In this document: positions 43,934 through 52,225 of the stretch, one piece after another | How positions within the stretch are numbered: position 1 is the first letter of the stretch | Layout: each line of letters begins with the position of its first letter | DNA from: Clostridia bacterium | GTDB lineage: Bacteria; Bacillota; Clostridia; Oscillospirales; Acutalibacteraceae | Assembly: GCA_017454485.1 (NCBI GenBank) | Contig: JAFTCX010000081.1 | Coordinates: forward strand, 40,321-104,320 | Direction: 5' to 3' | Length of the DNA: 64,000 nucleotides | Translations under genes and position numbers: made by a program | The notes under the pieces: generated by a model | The model's input: the letters and a program-made list of their open reading frames with translations, nothing else | Databases searched by the model: none | What the model was told of the DNA's origin: nothing

Positions 43934-44512
43934 TCAAACATTCTCTTCCTGCCCGCGCATCATGCGTTCCATCAGCGCCGCACCGTTTTGCTTGAGCCAG
44001 TCGTTCCAGCGGTCGTAGTCCGGCATCACGCGATAGACCTCGCGGTAAAAGGCAGGGGAGTGGTTCATCTCCTTGCGGTGGCAAAGCTCATGTACAATCA
44101 CGCTGTCAAGCACCTGCGGCGGCGCGAGCATGAGCAGGCAGTTGAAATTGAGGTTGCCCTTGGCGGAACAGCTTCCCCATTTGCTGCGCTGGTTGCGGAT
44201 CGTGATACGTCCGTAGCTCACGCCGACGAGCTTTGCAAAATACGCAACGCGCGGCGGAATGCTTACACACGCCTGCGCGCCCAGGCTGCGAATTTCCTCC
44301 GGCGTCAGCGGCGGCAGTGCCTGCAGCGCTTCAGCCCGTGTCTGCTGCGCACGCAAATGCTTTTCGATCCAGCGTTGATGCTTTTCAAGCAGGGCTTCGA
44401 TCTCCTTTTGCGTGGCGCGTTTCGGTGCGCGCACAAGAACAGTCCCGTCCTTGATTTGCAGTGAGATCGTCTTGCGGTCGCTGCGGATGATTTCAAACGG
44501 ATATTGCGGCAT
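43934..44512 (-). CDS. YgjP-like (DUF45) metal-dependent hydrolase
   Basis: 192 residues. The zincin motif is VHELCH (about residues 137-142) followed by NHSPAFY, with the family marker SKWGSCSAKGNLNFN. ATG 44512 is chosen because the upstream extension is unrelated to the family and AGGAGCTAAG precedes it. The family is SprT/M48-like; substrates are not established. Divergent from mntP. Confidence 0.85.
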   Translation of the reverse strand: MPQYPFEIIRSDRKTISLQIKDGTVLVRAPKRATQKEIEALLEKHQRWIEKHLRAQQTRAEALQALPPLTPEEIRSLGAQACVSIPPRVAYFAKLVGVSYGRITIRNQRSKWGSCSAKGNLNFNCLLMLAPPQVLDSVIVHELCHRKEMNHSPAFYREVYRVMPDYDRWNDWLKQNGAALMERMMRGQEENV

Positions 44513-44597
44513 CTTAGCTCCTCCGAAAAAGAATTCGATCAAAGTATAACAAAGAACCGTTTGTTTTTCAAGTCCTTCCCGCTTTTTTGCAAAGCAC

Positions 44598-44626
44598 TTG
44601 CAATCCGCCTTCATATCTGATAGAAT
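44598..44626 (+). promoter_or_regulatory. mntP promoter
   Basis: TTGCAA (44598-44603) and TAGAAT (44621-44626) with 17 bp spacing. Confidence 0.65.
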
Positions 44627-44685
44627 AATGCAATAGCATACCAAGGGAAGACAGCGGACAATTTCGCAACACGGGAGCGGTGACC

Positions 44686-45270
44686 ATGGACTTTTTCTTT
44701 TTCACAAACAGCCTGCTGCTGGGCGTCGGTCTTGCGATGGACGCGTTTTGCGTCTCGCTGGCAAGCGGTCTTTCCGAGCCGCAGATGCGCCGCAGAAAAA
44801 GCGTGCTGGTCGCCGGCACCTTTGCGTTTTTCCAGGCGTTGATGCCGCTTTTGGGCTATCTTGCGGTGCATACGCTGCTGAAGCTGTTTTCGTTTCTCGC
44901 CCGTCTGGTGCCGTGGGCGGCGCTGCTGCTTTTGACCTTTCTCGGTGTGCGTATGCTGCTGGAGGGGCGCAAGGCAAAACAAACTGCGCAGCCGGCCGCC
45001 GCGCTGACGTTCGGCACACTGCTGCTGCAGGGGATCGCAACGTCGATCGACGCGCTTTCCGTGGGTTTTACGATCGCGGATTACTCGCTCCTTTCCGCGC
45101 TGACAGCGGCGTTCCTGATTGCGGCGGTGACTTTTTGTTTGTGCTTGCTCGGCGTGTCGTTCGGCAAACGCTTCGGCACACGCTTTTCCGGCGGCGCGGA
45201 TGTGCTCGGCGGCGTGATTTTAATCGTGATCGGACTTGAGATTTTTCTCAAGGGTGTGGTTTTCGCTTGA
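44686..45270 (+). CDS. mntP: Manganese efflux pump MntP
   Basis: 194 residues with six membrane spans arranged as two inverted repeats. Each repeat has the ion-binding acidic motif (LAMDAFCVSL near residue 17 and TSIDALSVGF near 116). It exports Mn(II). ATG 44686 has better spacing from GGGAG than GTG 44680. No yybP-ykoY riboswitch fits in the short leader. Confidence 0.9.
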   Translation: MDFFFFTNSLLLGVGLAMDAFCVSLASGLSEPQMRRRKSVLVAGTFAFFQALMPLLGYLAVHTLLKLFSFLARLVPWAALLLLTFLGVRMLLEGRKAKQTAQPAAALTFGTLLLQGIATSIDALSVGFTIADYSLLSALTAAFLIAAVTFCLCLLGVSFGKRFGTRFSGGADVLGGVILIVIGLEIFLKGVVFA

Positions 45271-45295
45271 CAAATCCTGATGAATTGCATATAAT
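45267..45295 (+). promoter_or_regulatory. Promoter of the cysE-cysS T-box transcript
   Basis: TTGACA (45267-45272) and TATAAT (45290-45295) with 17 bp spacing, a full consensus promoter overlapping the mntP stop codon. Confidence 0.85.
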
Positions 45296-45307
45296 AACAA
45301 CAGATCA

Positions 45308-45532
45308 TCTGACAGGCTGTGACGAAGAAGAGTAAGCGTCAGTGTTTGCCCAAGAGAGAGGCACAAAGCTGGGAGTGCCTTGCAAACGGACGCCGAAGTG
45401 CGCTTTTGAGCCGCTGCGGGGAAGAACAGTATCCGCAGCCGTTGCCGGCGTTAACGGAGAAAAGTGATAAATCAGAGTGGAACCGCGTAGACTTTACGCC
45501 TCTGTTGCCTTTGGGCAACGGGGGATTTTTTA
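45308..45532 (+). promoter_or_regulatory. T-box leader, probably cysteine-specific
   Basis: The T-box sequence AGAGTGGAACCGCG is at 45474-45487. The Stem I 5' side (GAAGAAGAGTAAG) lies near 45322-45334. The terminator CCTCTGTTGCC-loop-GGCAACGGGGG (45499-45524) with a T-run precedes cysE; the T-box bases can pair instead into the antiterminator. A candidate specifier codon UGC (Cys) is at 45399-45401 in GAAGUGC. Uncharged tRNA-Cys would relieve termination of cysE-cysS. The specifier position is inferred, not proven. Confidence 0.88.
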
Positions 45533-45547
45533 TTGACGGAGGCGTTT

Positions 45548-46243
45548 ATGTTCGATCGATTGAGAGAAGACTTACAATGTATCAAAGACCGTGACCCTGC
45601 CGCGCGCAGCAGTCTGGAGATCATGTTTCTCTATCCGGGCTTCAAGGCGGTGCGTATGTATCGCCGCGCCCACTGGTTTTATCAGCACCACATGTTCTTC
45701 ATTGCGCGCATGATCTCGCAGCGCTGTGTGCGCAAAACGAACATCGAGATTCACCCGGGCGCACAGATCGGGCATCGCTTTTTCATCGACCACGGCACCG
45801 GCGTTGTGATCGGCGAAACCGCAGTGGTCGGCGACGACGTGATCATCTATCAGGGCGTCACGCTCGGCGGCACCGGCAAGGACCACGGCAAACGCCACCC
45901 GACAATTGGCAACAACGTGCTCATCGGCGCGGGCGCAAAGGTGCTCGGCCCGTTCACGATCGGCGACAATTCCAACGTCGCGGCCGGCTCGGTCGTGCTC
46001 AAGGAAATTCCGCCGAACTCTACTGCCGTCGGTTCGCCCGCAAGGGTGGTCAAGCAGGACGGCGTGCGCGTGGACCGGCTCGATCAAATTCACGTCTCCG
46101 ACCCCGTGGCGCAGGCCATCGGCAGCTTGTACACCCGTGTGGAAGAGCTGGAAAAGGCGATTGCCGAAACCAAGGGCGAGGTTGCGCTGCTGCCGAAGCA
46201 GAGCGGCGAACCATGGAGCGACAGCAATTTTTGGATTATATAA
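45548..46243 (+). CDS. cysE: Serine O-acetyltransferase
   Basis: 231 residues. Left-handed beta-helix acyltransferase with DPAARSSLEIM near the start and hexapeptide repeats (IHPGAQIGHRFFIDHGTGVV) with the catalytic His/Asp pair. GGTGKDHGKRHPTIG is typical of CysE. It makes O-acetylserine, the acceptor for cysteine synthesis. ATG 45548 follows GGAGG; the longer frame starts inside the leader. Controlled by the T-box and followed by cysS. Confidence 0.95.
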   Translation: MFDRLREDLQCIKDRDPAARSSLEIMFLYPGFKAVRMYRRAHWFYQHHMFFIARMISQRCVRKTNIEIHPGAQIGHRFFIDHGTGVVIGETAVVGDDVIIYQGVTLGGTGKDHGKRHPTIGNNVLIGAGAKVLGPFTIGDNSNVAAGSVVLKEIPPNSTAVGSPARVVKQDGVRVDRLDQIHVSDPVAQAIGSLYTRVEELEKAIAETKGEVALLPKQSGEPWSDSNFWII

Positions 46244-46262
46244 GTGAAAGGATGGAAGAACG

Positions 46263-47663
46263 ATGAAAATATTCAACACCCTGACCCGCCAAAAGGAAGA
46301 CCTGATTCCTTTGAAAGAGGGCGAATACAAAATCTATGCCTGCGGCCCGACCGTCTATAACTATATCCACATCGGCAACGCGCGTCCGCTTTGTGTGTTT
46401 GACGTGCTGCGCCGTTATCTGGAATATCGCGGCAACAAGGTGACGTTTGTGCAGAATTTCACCGATATCGACGACAAGATCATCCGCCGCGCCAACGAGG
46501 AGGGCGTCAGCTATCAGGACATCTCCGAAAAATATATCGAGGAATTCTGGACGGACGCCCACGGTATGAATGTACGCAACGCCACGTTTCATCCCAAAGC
46601 GACCGAAAACATGGACGAGATCATTGCCATCGTGCAGACGCTTGTGGAAAAAGGCTTTGCCTACGCGGTGGACGGCGACGTTTATTTCAGCCCGAAGATG
46701 TTCCCGGAATACGGCAAGCTTTCCCATCAGCCGCTGGAGGACCTTGAAGCCGGTGCGCGTATCAATGTTGGCGAAGTGAAAAAAGATCCGATGGATTTTG
46801 CGCTGTGGAAAAGCGCAAAGCCCGGCGAACCGTATTGGGAATCCCCGTGGGGACACGGCAGACCCGGCTGGCATATCGAATGCTCCGCCATGGTGCGCCG
46901 TCTGCTCGGCACAACGATCGACATCCACTGCGGCGGTCAGGATCTGATTTTCCCGCACCATGAAAACGAAATTGCGCAAAGCGAATGCTGCAACGGCGCA
47001 CCCTTTGCACGCTATTGGATGCACAACGGCTTCATCACCGTGGACAAGGTGAAGATGAGCAAATCGCTCGGCAACTTCTTCACCGTGCGCGATGTGGCCG
47101 AACAGTTCGGCTATGAGCCGATCCGTTTTCTCATGATTTCGAGCCAGTACCGCAGCCCGATCAACTACAGCTTTGACGCGATTGAACAGTGCAAGGCGTC
47201 GCTGGAACGTCTGTATACCTGCCGCGACAACCTTGATTTTGCGCTGAAAAACGCGACCGACGACGCCGGCGCACAGGACGCGCAGATCATCGCGCGCTTT
47301 GACGGCTACCGTAAGGCGTTTGTGGACGCGATGGAGGACGATCTCAACACCGCTGACGCCATCGGCAGCGTGTTCGAGCTGGTGCGCGACATCAACACAA
47401 ACGTCAATGAGGGCGTGCAGAGCAAAGCGCTTGTAACGGCCGCCATCGAAGCGCTGGATGAACTCACCGGCGTGCTCGGTCTGCTGTATAACCGCAAGCA
47501 GAAGGACGATCTTGACAGCGAGATCGAAGCGCTGATTGAACAGCGCACGGCTGCCCGCAAAGCGAAAAACTGGGCCGAAGCCGACCGCATCCGCGACGAG
47601 CTCAAGGCGCGCGGCATCGTGCTGGAGGATACGCCGCAGGGTGTGAAGTGGCACAAAGCGTGA
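46263..47663 (+). CDS. cysS: Cysteinyl-tRNA synthetase
   Basis: 466 residues, class I. Zinc/HIGH region CGPTVYNYIHIGNARP (about residues 28-43), zinc ligands in WHIECSAM and HHENE, and KMSKS near residue 263. It charges tRNA-Cys, whose gene is at 50592-50666. Twenty bases after cysE, so both respond to the same T-box. Confidence 0.98.
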   Translation: MKIFNTLTRQKEDLIPLKEGEYKIYACGPTVYNYIHIGNARPLCVFDVLRRYLEYRGNKVTFVQNFTDIDDKIIRRANEEGVSYQDISEKYIEEFWTDAHGMNVRNATFHPKATENMDEIIAIVQTLVEKGFAYAVDGDVYFSPKMFPEYGKLSHQPLEDLEAGARINVGEVKKDPMDFALWKSAKPGEPYWESPWGHGRPGWHIECSAMVRRLLGTTIDIHCGGQDLIFPHHENEIAQSECCNGAPFARYWMHNGFITVDKVKMSKSLGNFFTVRDVAEQFGYEPIRFLMISSQYRSPINYSFDAIEQCKASLERLYTCRDNLDFALKNATDDAGAQDAQIIARFDGYRKAFVDAMEDDLNTADAIGSVFELVRDINTNVNEGVQSKALVTAAIEALDELTGVLGLLYNRKQKDDLDSEIEALIEQRTAARKAKNWAEADRIRDELKARGIVLEDTPQGVKWHKA

Positions 47664-47805
47664 CGCTTTGCGTAATGAAGTGCAGGAATCTTTGTTCCAT
47701 CTGCACAACAAACGCTATCAACCACTTCAATCTGAATCATTCTGACAAAAACATTTAACGGCCGCGGAAAGTGCCTTGCGTTTCATGTGCTTTTCCCGCG
47801 AACGC

Positions 47806-47838
<33 letters not shown>

Positions 47839-47859
47839 AAAAAAGGGGGGTGACCGCGC

Positions 47860-48636
47860 TTGATTCCATCTGCAACTGCGCCCATCGGCGTGTTCGATTC
47901 CGGCGCGGGCGGCATCAGTGTGCTCAAACGGCTTTGGAAGCTGATGCCGAATGAAAACTATATCTATTTCGGCGATTCCGCCAACGCGCCCTACGGTGTG
48001 CGCCCGGTGGAGGAGATCCGTGCGCTGACAGTCCGTGCCGCGCAGGATCTGTTCCAACGGGGCTGCAAAGCGCTGGTGCTCGCGTGCAACACCGCCACAA
48101 GCGCGGCAGCGCAGACGCTGCGTGAGATGTATCCGGATGTGCCGATCATCGGGCTGGAACCGGCGCTGAAACCGGCGGCGCTTTCCGGCGGACATCCCAC
48201 GGTTGTGGTCATGGCAACGCCGGTGACGCTGCGCGAAGAAAAGTTTACGCGCTTGACCGAGCGGTTTCAGGACGACTGCAATCTGATCAAGCTTCCGGCG
48301 CCGGAGCTTGTGACACTGGTGGAGCAAAACAAAATGGGCACGCCCGAGCTGACGGCGTACCTGCAAGCCCTGTTTGCGCCGCTGCAAAAAACGAAGATCG
48401 ACTGCCTTGTGCTCGGCTGCACGCATTTTCCGTTTGCAAAGCGCGAAATCAAAGCGCTGCTGGGCGAGCAGGTCAAGCTGTTTGACGGCGCGGTCGGCGA
48501 AGCAAAGTATACGAAGGTGGTGCTTGAAGAACGCGGGATGCGTGCGCCGCAAAACGCAAAGGGCGAAATCCTCTTTTTATCCAGCGATGAAACAAAGCTG
48601 CCCTTGCTGCGGCAGCTCTTCGATTTTGAATTGTGA
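47860..48636 (+). CDS. murI: Glutamate racemase
   Basis: 258 residues from TTG 47860, with GGGGGGTGA eight bases upstream. Both catalytic cysteines are present: ACNTATSAA (about residues 71-79) and GCTHFPFAK (about 186-194), with DSGAGGISVLK at the start. It supplies D-glutamate for peptidoglycan. Followed after 9 bp by the PPC-domain gene. Confidence 0.95.
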   Translation: MIPSATAPIGVFDSGAGGISVLKRLWKLMPNENYIYFGDSANAPYGVRPVEEIRALTVRAAQDLFQRGCKALVLACNTATSAAAQTLREMYPDVPIIGLEPALKPAALSGGHPTVVVMATPVTLREEKFTRLTERFQDDCNLIKLPAPELVTLVEQNKMGTPELTAYLQALFAPLQKTKIDCLVLGCTHFPFAKREIKALLGEQVKLFDGAVGEAKYTKVVLEERGMRAPQNAKGEILFLSSDETKLPLLRQLFDFEL

Positions 48637-48645
48637 GGTAATCTT

Positions 48646-49065
48646 ATGCTGAGTAAACAAGTGAACAACACGATCATTGTGCGTCTGGATCGCGGCGAGG
48701 AAATTCTTGCGTCGCTGAAAAAGGTATGCGAAGAATACCGGGTGCGCGCCGCAAGCGTTGTTGGCATCGGCGCTGTGCAGGGCACAACGATCGGCGTTTA
48801 TGATATGCAGGCCGGGCAGTATTGCGACACGGAGCTGCCGCAGTTTATGGAGCTGACGAATCTGACCGGCAACGTCTCGACAATGCAGGGGGAGTGCTAT
48901 TTGCATCTGCACGTCACCCTTGCAGACACGTCTGCCCACGCGATGGGCGGTCACTTGAAAAAGGCGATCATCGGCGCAACGGCAGAGATTTTCATTACGG
49001 TTTATGACACGGTGATCGACCGTGTGCGCGACGACGCAACCGGTTTGAACCTGTTTTCGTTGTAA
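48646..49065 (+). CDS. PPC (DUF296) domain protein
   Basis: 139 residues, a single PPC domain. VVGIGAVQGTTIGVYD and the conserved HLHVTLAD...AMGGHLKKAIIGATAEIFI are typical. In plants this domain follows AT-hook motifs; bacterial forms are free-standing trimers of unclear function. Co-oriented with murI and the ferredoxin protein. Confidence 0.88.
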   Translation: MLSKQVNNTIIVRLDRGEEILASLKKVCEEYRVRAASVVGIGAVQGTTIGVYDMQAGQYCDTELPQFMELTNLTGNVSTMQGECYLHLHVTLADTSAHAMGGHLKKAIIGATAEIFITVYDTVIDRVRDDATGLNLFSL

Positions 49066-49066
49066 G

Positions 49067-49753
49067 ATGACAGCGCTGCAGGAAGAACTCAAAGCGTATC
49101 TGCTCCGGGAAGGCGCAGGGGACGTCGGTTTTTGCCGGGTGAACGACGGCGATTTCGGCGACTGCAATTTTGCGGTCAGCATCGCTGTGCCGTTGAGCGA
49201 CGCGATTGTGGACGAAATTGACGACGCGCCGACCCACACCTATTTTAACCACTACCGTTCCGTCAACGCCTTCATCGACAGCTTGCTGCTGAAAACGGGT
49301 TTGTTTTTACAGCGCCGCGGCTACCGCTATATCACCGTTGCCGCGTCGCAGAGCATCAACAAGGACGGCTGGAACTATAGGGGACGCTATTCGCATAAGA
49401 AGGCGGCGGTGCTGTCCGGGCTCGGTACCGTTGGCAAAAGCTCCATGTTTTTGCATCGGACCTTCGGCACGCGCGTGCGGCTGGGGACCGTGTTTACCGA
49501 TTGTCCGTTCGATGTGCCGGCGGTGCTGCCCGCGTCGCTGTGCGGCGACTGTGATCTGTGTGTGAAAGCCTGTCCGTCGGGCGCGATCAGCGGAAAAACG
49601 TGGGCGCCCGGTGTGCCGCGGGAAGAGCTGTTTGACCCGGAAAAATGCAGCACGTATATGAAAACGGCGTTTCAGCGCATCGGCCGCGGCGCGGTCTGCG
49701 GCGTTTGTATGGAGGTTTGTCCGTTCGGCGGGACGGCGGCACGCAAAAAGTAA
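49067..49753 (+). CDS. 4Fe-4S double-cluster protein, QueG-like
   Basis: 228 residues. Two [4Fe-4S] motifs near the C-terminus: CGDCDLCVKACPSG (about residues 159-172) and CGVCMEVCPFG (about 213-223). The middle part (GLGTVGKSSMFLH) matches epoxyqueuosine reductase-related proteins, but it is much shorter than QueG and lacks its C-terminal repeats, so the substrate is uncertain. It starts one base after the PPC-domain gene. Confidence 0.85.
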   Translation: MTALQEELKAYLLREGAGDVGFCRVNDGDFGDCNFAVSIAVPLSDAIVDEIDDAPTHTYFNHYRSVNAFIDSLLLKTGLFLQRRGYRYITVAASQSINKDGWNYRGRYSHKKAAVLSGLGTVGKSSMFLHRTFGTRVRLGTVFTDCPFDVPAVLPASLCGDCDLCVKACPSGAISGKTWAPGVPREELFDPEKCSTYMKTAFQRIGRGAVCGVCMEVCPFGGTAARKK

Positions 49754-49807
49754 CGAAGCGTCTGCTGCCGAATGAAACAGAATCGAATCATTCATTGAAA
49801 GAAAAGA

Positions 49808-49842
49808 AGCTCCTCTGTTCAAATTTCAGAGGAGCTTTGTAT
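49808..49842. terminator. Bidirectional terminator
   Basis: AGCTCCTCTG and CAGAGGAGCT form a perfect 10-bp stem between the convergent QueG-like and HEAT genes. Confidence 0.8.
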
Positions 49843-49848
49843 TATGGT

Positions 49849-50478
49849 TCATCCGTTTTTTTTGAGCGCCGTATTGACAGCCTTGATTGCAGCCAAACAA
49901 TGGATTCTCACAACCGGATGGTTGTCGGTTTCAGCCCCTTTTTGCAATTGCTCGATGAATGGTTGCACAAACTCCGGCCGGCGCGCGCCGAGAACACGGA
50001 AAACTTCCGGCGCTTCCATCCTCACTTTTTCGTTTGTGTCGCACAAAAGCTTTGCAAAGACCGGCATCGAATGCTCATAAATGTCCGGTGTGTTTACAGC
50101 AATGTTTTCTGACGCCCAAATGAAACCCAGCCGAACCTTTGCGTCCCGGTCGGTTGCAAAGCAGAAGAGCTGTGCCCAATACGGAGCAATCATTGAAAAG
50201 CTGCCCCTTCCGATTCTGCCAATGGCAATTGCTGCGCGTTCTCGCAAAAGGGAAACCGGGCTGTTGAAGAAGGCAGCAATGAGCGGAACAACATCCTGCA
50301 CAGATGAAGGATGTGCAAGCCCCATTTCGCCAAGCAGCCAAAGGGCTTTGGCCTGTATTTTGACAGAATCATGTGTAAGCAGGGCAGCAACAAATGGAAT
50401 TTGTGCTTCCCATTGGTCTCTGTTTTTCGTCAGTCTTCCGAGTTCCCGGTAGAGTTCCGCTTCGTTCAACCGGATCAC
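49849..50478 (-). CDS. HEAT-repeat protein
   Basis: 209 residues of tandem helical HEAT-like repeats (about residues 25-200), for example KIQAKALWLLGEMG, LLRERAAIAIGRIG and KVRMEAPEVFRVLGARRP. No signal peptide. HEAT repeats are protein-interaction scaffolds; no catalytic domain. GGAGGTGATCCGG precedes the ATG. Confidence 0.82.
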   Translation of the reverse strand: MIRLNEAELYRELGRLTKNRDQWEAQIPFVAALLTHDSVKIQAKALWLLGEMGLAHPSSVQDVVPLIAAFFNSPVSLLRERAAIAIGRIGRGSFSMIAPYWAQLFCFATDRDAKVRLGFIWASENIAVNTPDIYEHSMPVFAKLLCDTNEKVRMEAPEVFRVLGARRPEFVQPFIEQLQKGAETDNHPVVRIHCLAAIKAVNTALKKNG

Positions 50479-50557
50479 CTCCTTTGAATGGTTTCTCTTT
50501 TTTCGGTGTCATTCGACGCAGAAGAGAATCATGCAATATAAACGCATAATGAGAAAA

Positions 50558-50586
50558 AGCAGTGATTTGAAAAGCAAATCACTGCT
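50558..50586 (-). terminator. Terminator of the tRNA operon
   Basis: AGCAGTGATTTG pairs with CAAATCACTGCT, and the minus strand continues with a T-run. Confidence 0.85.
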
Positions 50587-50591
50587 CTTTT

Positions 50592-50666
50592 TGGAGGTAC
50601 CACCCGGATTTGAACCGGGGCATAACGGTTTTGCAGACCGTTGCCTTACCACTTGGCTATGGTACC
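50592..50666 (-). tRNA. tRNA-Cys (GCA)
   Basis: Seven-bp acceptor stem GGTACCA/TGGTACC, anticodon loop CTGCAAA (GCA), T-loop GGTTCAAATCC and encoded CCA. Third of three tRNAs in one minus-strand operon; its charging state would be read by the T-box at 45308. Confidence 0.95.
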
Positions 50667-50695
50667 GTCATATAAAAAGCTGTCAAACGCCGAAA

Positions 50696-50771
50696 TGGAG
50701 CGGATGACGGGGCTCGAACCCGCTACCTCCACCTTGGCAAGGTGGCGCTCTACCAGATGAGCTACATCCGC
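50696..50771 (-). tRNA. tRNA-Gly (GCC)
   Basis: Acceptor stem GCGGATG/CATCCGC, anticodon loop TTGCCAA (GCC), T-loop GGTTCGAGCC and encoded CCA. Confidence 0.95.
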
Positions 50772-50793
50772 ATATCACTGTGAAACAAGAAAA

Positions 50794-50870
50794 TGGCGAC
50801 CCGGAACGGGCTCGAACCGTCGACCTCTAGCGTGACAGGCTAGCGTTCTAACCAACTGAACTACCGGGCC
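50794..50870 (-). tRNA. tRNA-Asp (GTC)
   Basis: Acceptor stem GGCCCGG/CCGGGTC with one G-U pair, anticodon loop CTGTCAC (GTC), T-loop GGTTCGAGCC and encoded CCA. First tRNA after the promoter. Confidence 0.95.
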
Positions 50871-50896
50871 GTGTGTTGTCTCACAGCGGCTCATAT

Positions 50897-50925
50897 ACTA
50901 TAACAAAAATGAACGCATTTGTCAA
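50897..50925 (-). promoter_or_regulatory. tRNA operon promoter
   Basis: On the minus strand TTGACA (50920-50925) and TATAGT (50897-50902) with 17 bp spacing, directly before tRNA-Asp. Confidence 0.88.
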
Positions 50926-50968
50926 TGGATAACGCAAATTTTTTTCAGTTTTTTCCCGTAAAAAAATT

Positions 50969-51136
50969 TTATTCCGCTTCCGGGAAGGGTTCAAAAAGAT
51001 GAAATCTCCGCTTGTTGTCAAAAACGTTCGGGTTGTCGGGCTCTTCCTCCTCTTCTCTCGGCAAAAAGATGGCGATGTAATTGAAGATTCTGAAAAAGAA
51101 CAGCAAAAAAGAATGAAAAGCAGCTAACTCAAGCAT
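50969..51136 (-). CDS. Small membrane protein with acidic C-terminus
   Basis: 55 residues. ATG 51136 has a strong AAGGAGG eight bases upstream, whereas the longer open frame has none. One hydrophobic helix (AAFHSFLLFFFRIFNYIAIF, about residues 5-24) is followed by a stretch of five Glu and a charged tail. No family recognised. It lies between upp and the tRNA operon on the same strand as upp. Confidence 0.6.
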   Translation of the reverse strand: MLELAAFHSFLLFFFRIFNYIAIFLPREEEEEPDNPNVFDNKRRFHLFEPFPEAE

Positions 51137-51230
51137 GTTCTGCGCCTCCTTACTCATCATAAAGATCGTAACACAAGCTTTTCCGGTTGGTGTCATTGAA
51201 ATGTAAATAATCCGTGAACAATGAGGCGAA

Positions 51231-51259
51231 CCAGCCGCTGAAAGCACGTCAGCGGCTGG
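51231..51259 (-). terminator. Hairpin after upp
   Basis: CCAGCCGCTGA and TCAGCGGCTGG form an 11-bp stem just past the upp stop; the T-run is weak. Confidence 0.6.
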
Positions 51260-51274
51260 AGCTTGAAGGTAAAA

Positions 51275-51907
51275 TTATTTTGTGCCGAAAATACGGTCGC
51301 CGGCGTCGCCGAGACCCGGAACGATATAACCGATCTCGTTGAGCTTTTCGTCTTTTGCGGCGCAGTAAATCGCCACATCCGGGTGCACCTTTGTAAACGC
51401 GTCGATGCCTTCCGGCGCGGCAATCAGACACATGAAGCGGATGGAGCGCGGGTTGCGCTTTTTGATCTGTGAAACGGCGTCGATGGCGGAACCGCCGGTG
51501 GCGAGCATGGGATCAACAACGATCACGTCGCGCATTTCAATGTCCTTGGGCAGCTTGCAGAAATATTCCACGGGCTGCAGGGTGGTTTCGTCGCGATACA
51601 GACCGATATGGCCAATGCGCGCGGAGGGGATCATTTTGCTCACGCCGTCAACCATGCCGAGACCGGCGCGCAAAATCGGAACGATGGCGAGCTTTTTGCC
51701 GGCCAGGTGCTTGGCGACGGTCTTACCCATCGGCGTTTCGATTTCCACGTCCTCCAGCGGAAGGTCGCGCGTTGCTTCATAGCACATCAGCATGGCGATT
51801 TCAGAGACGAGTTCGCGGAAATCCTTGGAGCTGGTCTGCTTGTCGCGCAGGATGGAAAGCTTATGTTGAATGAGCGGATGGTCATAAATCGTTACGTTGC
51901 TGTTCAT
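51275..51907 (-). CDS. upp: Uracil phosphoribosyltransferase
   Basis: 210 residues. PRPP-binding loop [15 protein letters not shown] (about residues 129-143) and uracil-binding [13 protein letters not shown] near the C-terminus. It salvages uracil to UMP. ATG 51907 matches the family N-terminus ([18 protein letters not shown]). Confidence 0.97.
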   Translation of the reverse strand: MNSNVTIYDHPLIQHKLSILRDKQTSSKDFRELVSEIAMLMCYEATRDLPLEDVEIETPMGKTVAKHLAGKKLAIVPILRAGLGMVDGVSKMIPSARIGHIGLYRDETTLQPVEYFCKLPKDIEMRDVIVVDPMLATGGSAIDAVSQIKKRNPRSIRFMCLIAAPEGIDAFTKVHPDVAIYCAAKDEKLNEIGYIVPGLGDAGDRIFGTK

Positions 51908-51956
51908 GCTTTTCAAGTCCTTTCCTTCGGCACTTTGCTGCGCCCGTTTCCGGTTT

Positions 51957-51985
51957 ATTATACACCACAGCGCCTTCAATGTCAA
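51957..51985 (-). promoter_or_regulatory. upp promoter
   Basis: On the minus strand TTGACA (51980-51985) and TATAAT (51957-51962), spacing 17, both at consensus. Confidence 0.88.
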
Positions 51986-52076
51986 TCTTGCGCGCCGAAA
52001 AAGCCGAAACAGGGCGGAAAAGAAGCGCATGTGCCGATCGGATGAGAATTTTTTTCACTTGCGGAATCACTTTTGC

Positions 52077-52105
52077 TTGACATCTTTTCATTTTTGCTTT
52101 ATAAT
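52077..52105 (+). promoter_or_regulatory. rny promoter
   Basis: TTGACA (52077-52082) and TATAAT (52100-52105), spacing 17, both at consensus; a leader of about 110 bases follows. Confidence 0.88.
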
Positions 52106-52225
52106 GACCTGTATAACAACGGGTGTTGTTATTTCTGCTGTTTCATTCGAGTAACACTACTGTAATTCTTTTGATGGTTTTTGAACTGAAAAAGCTTATT
52201 TTAAAAAGAAGGAGGTGCTGCTACT

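Noticed and set aside
44645-44685. yybP-ykoY manganese riboswitch before mntP
   Set aside because: The leader is too short and lacks the conserved loops.
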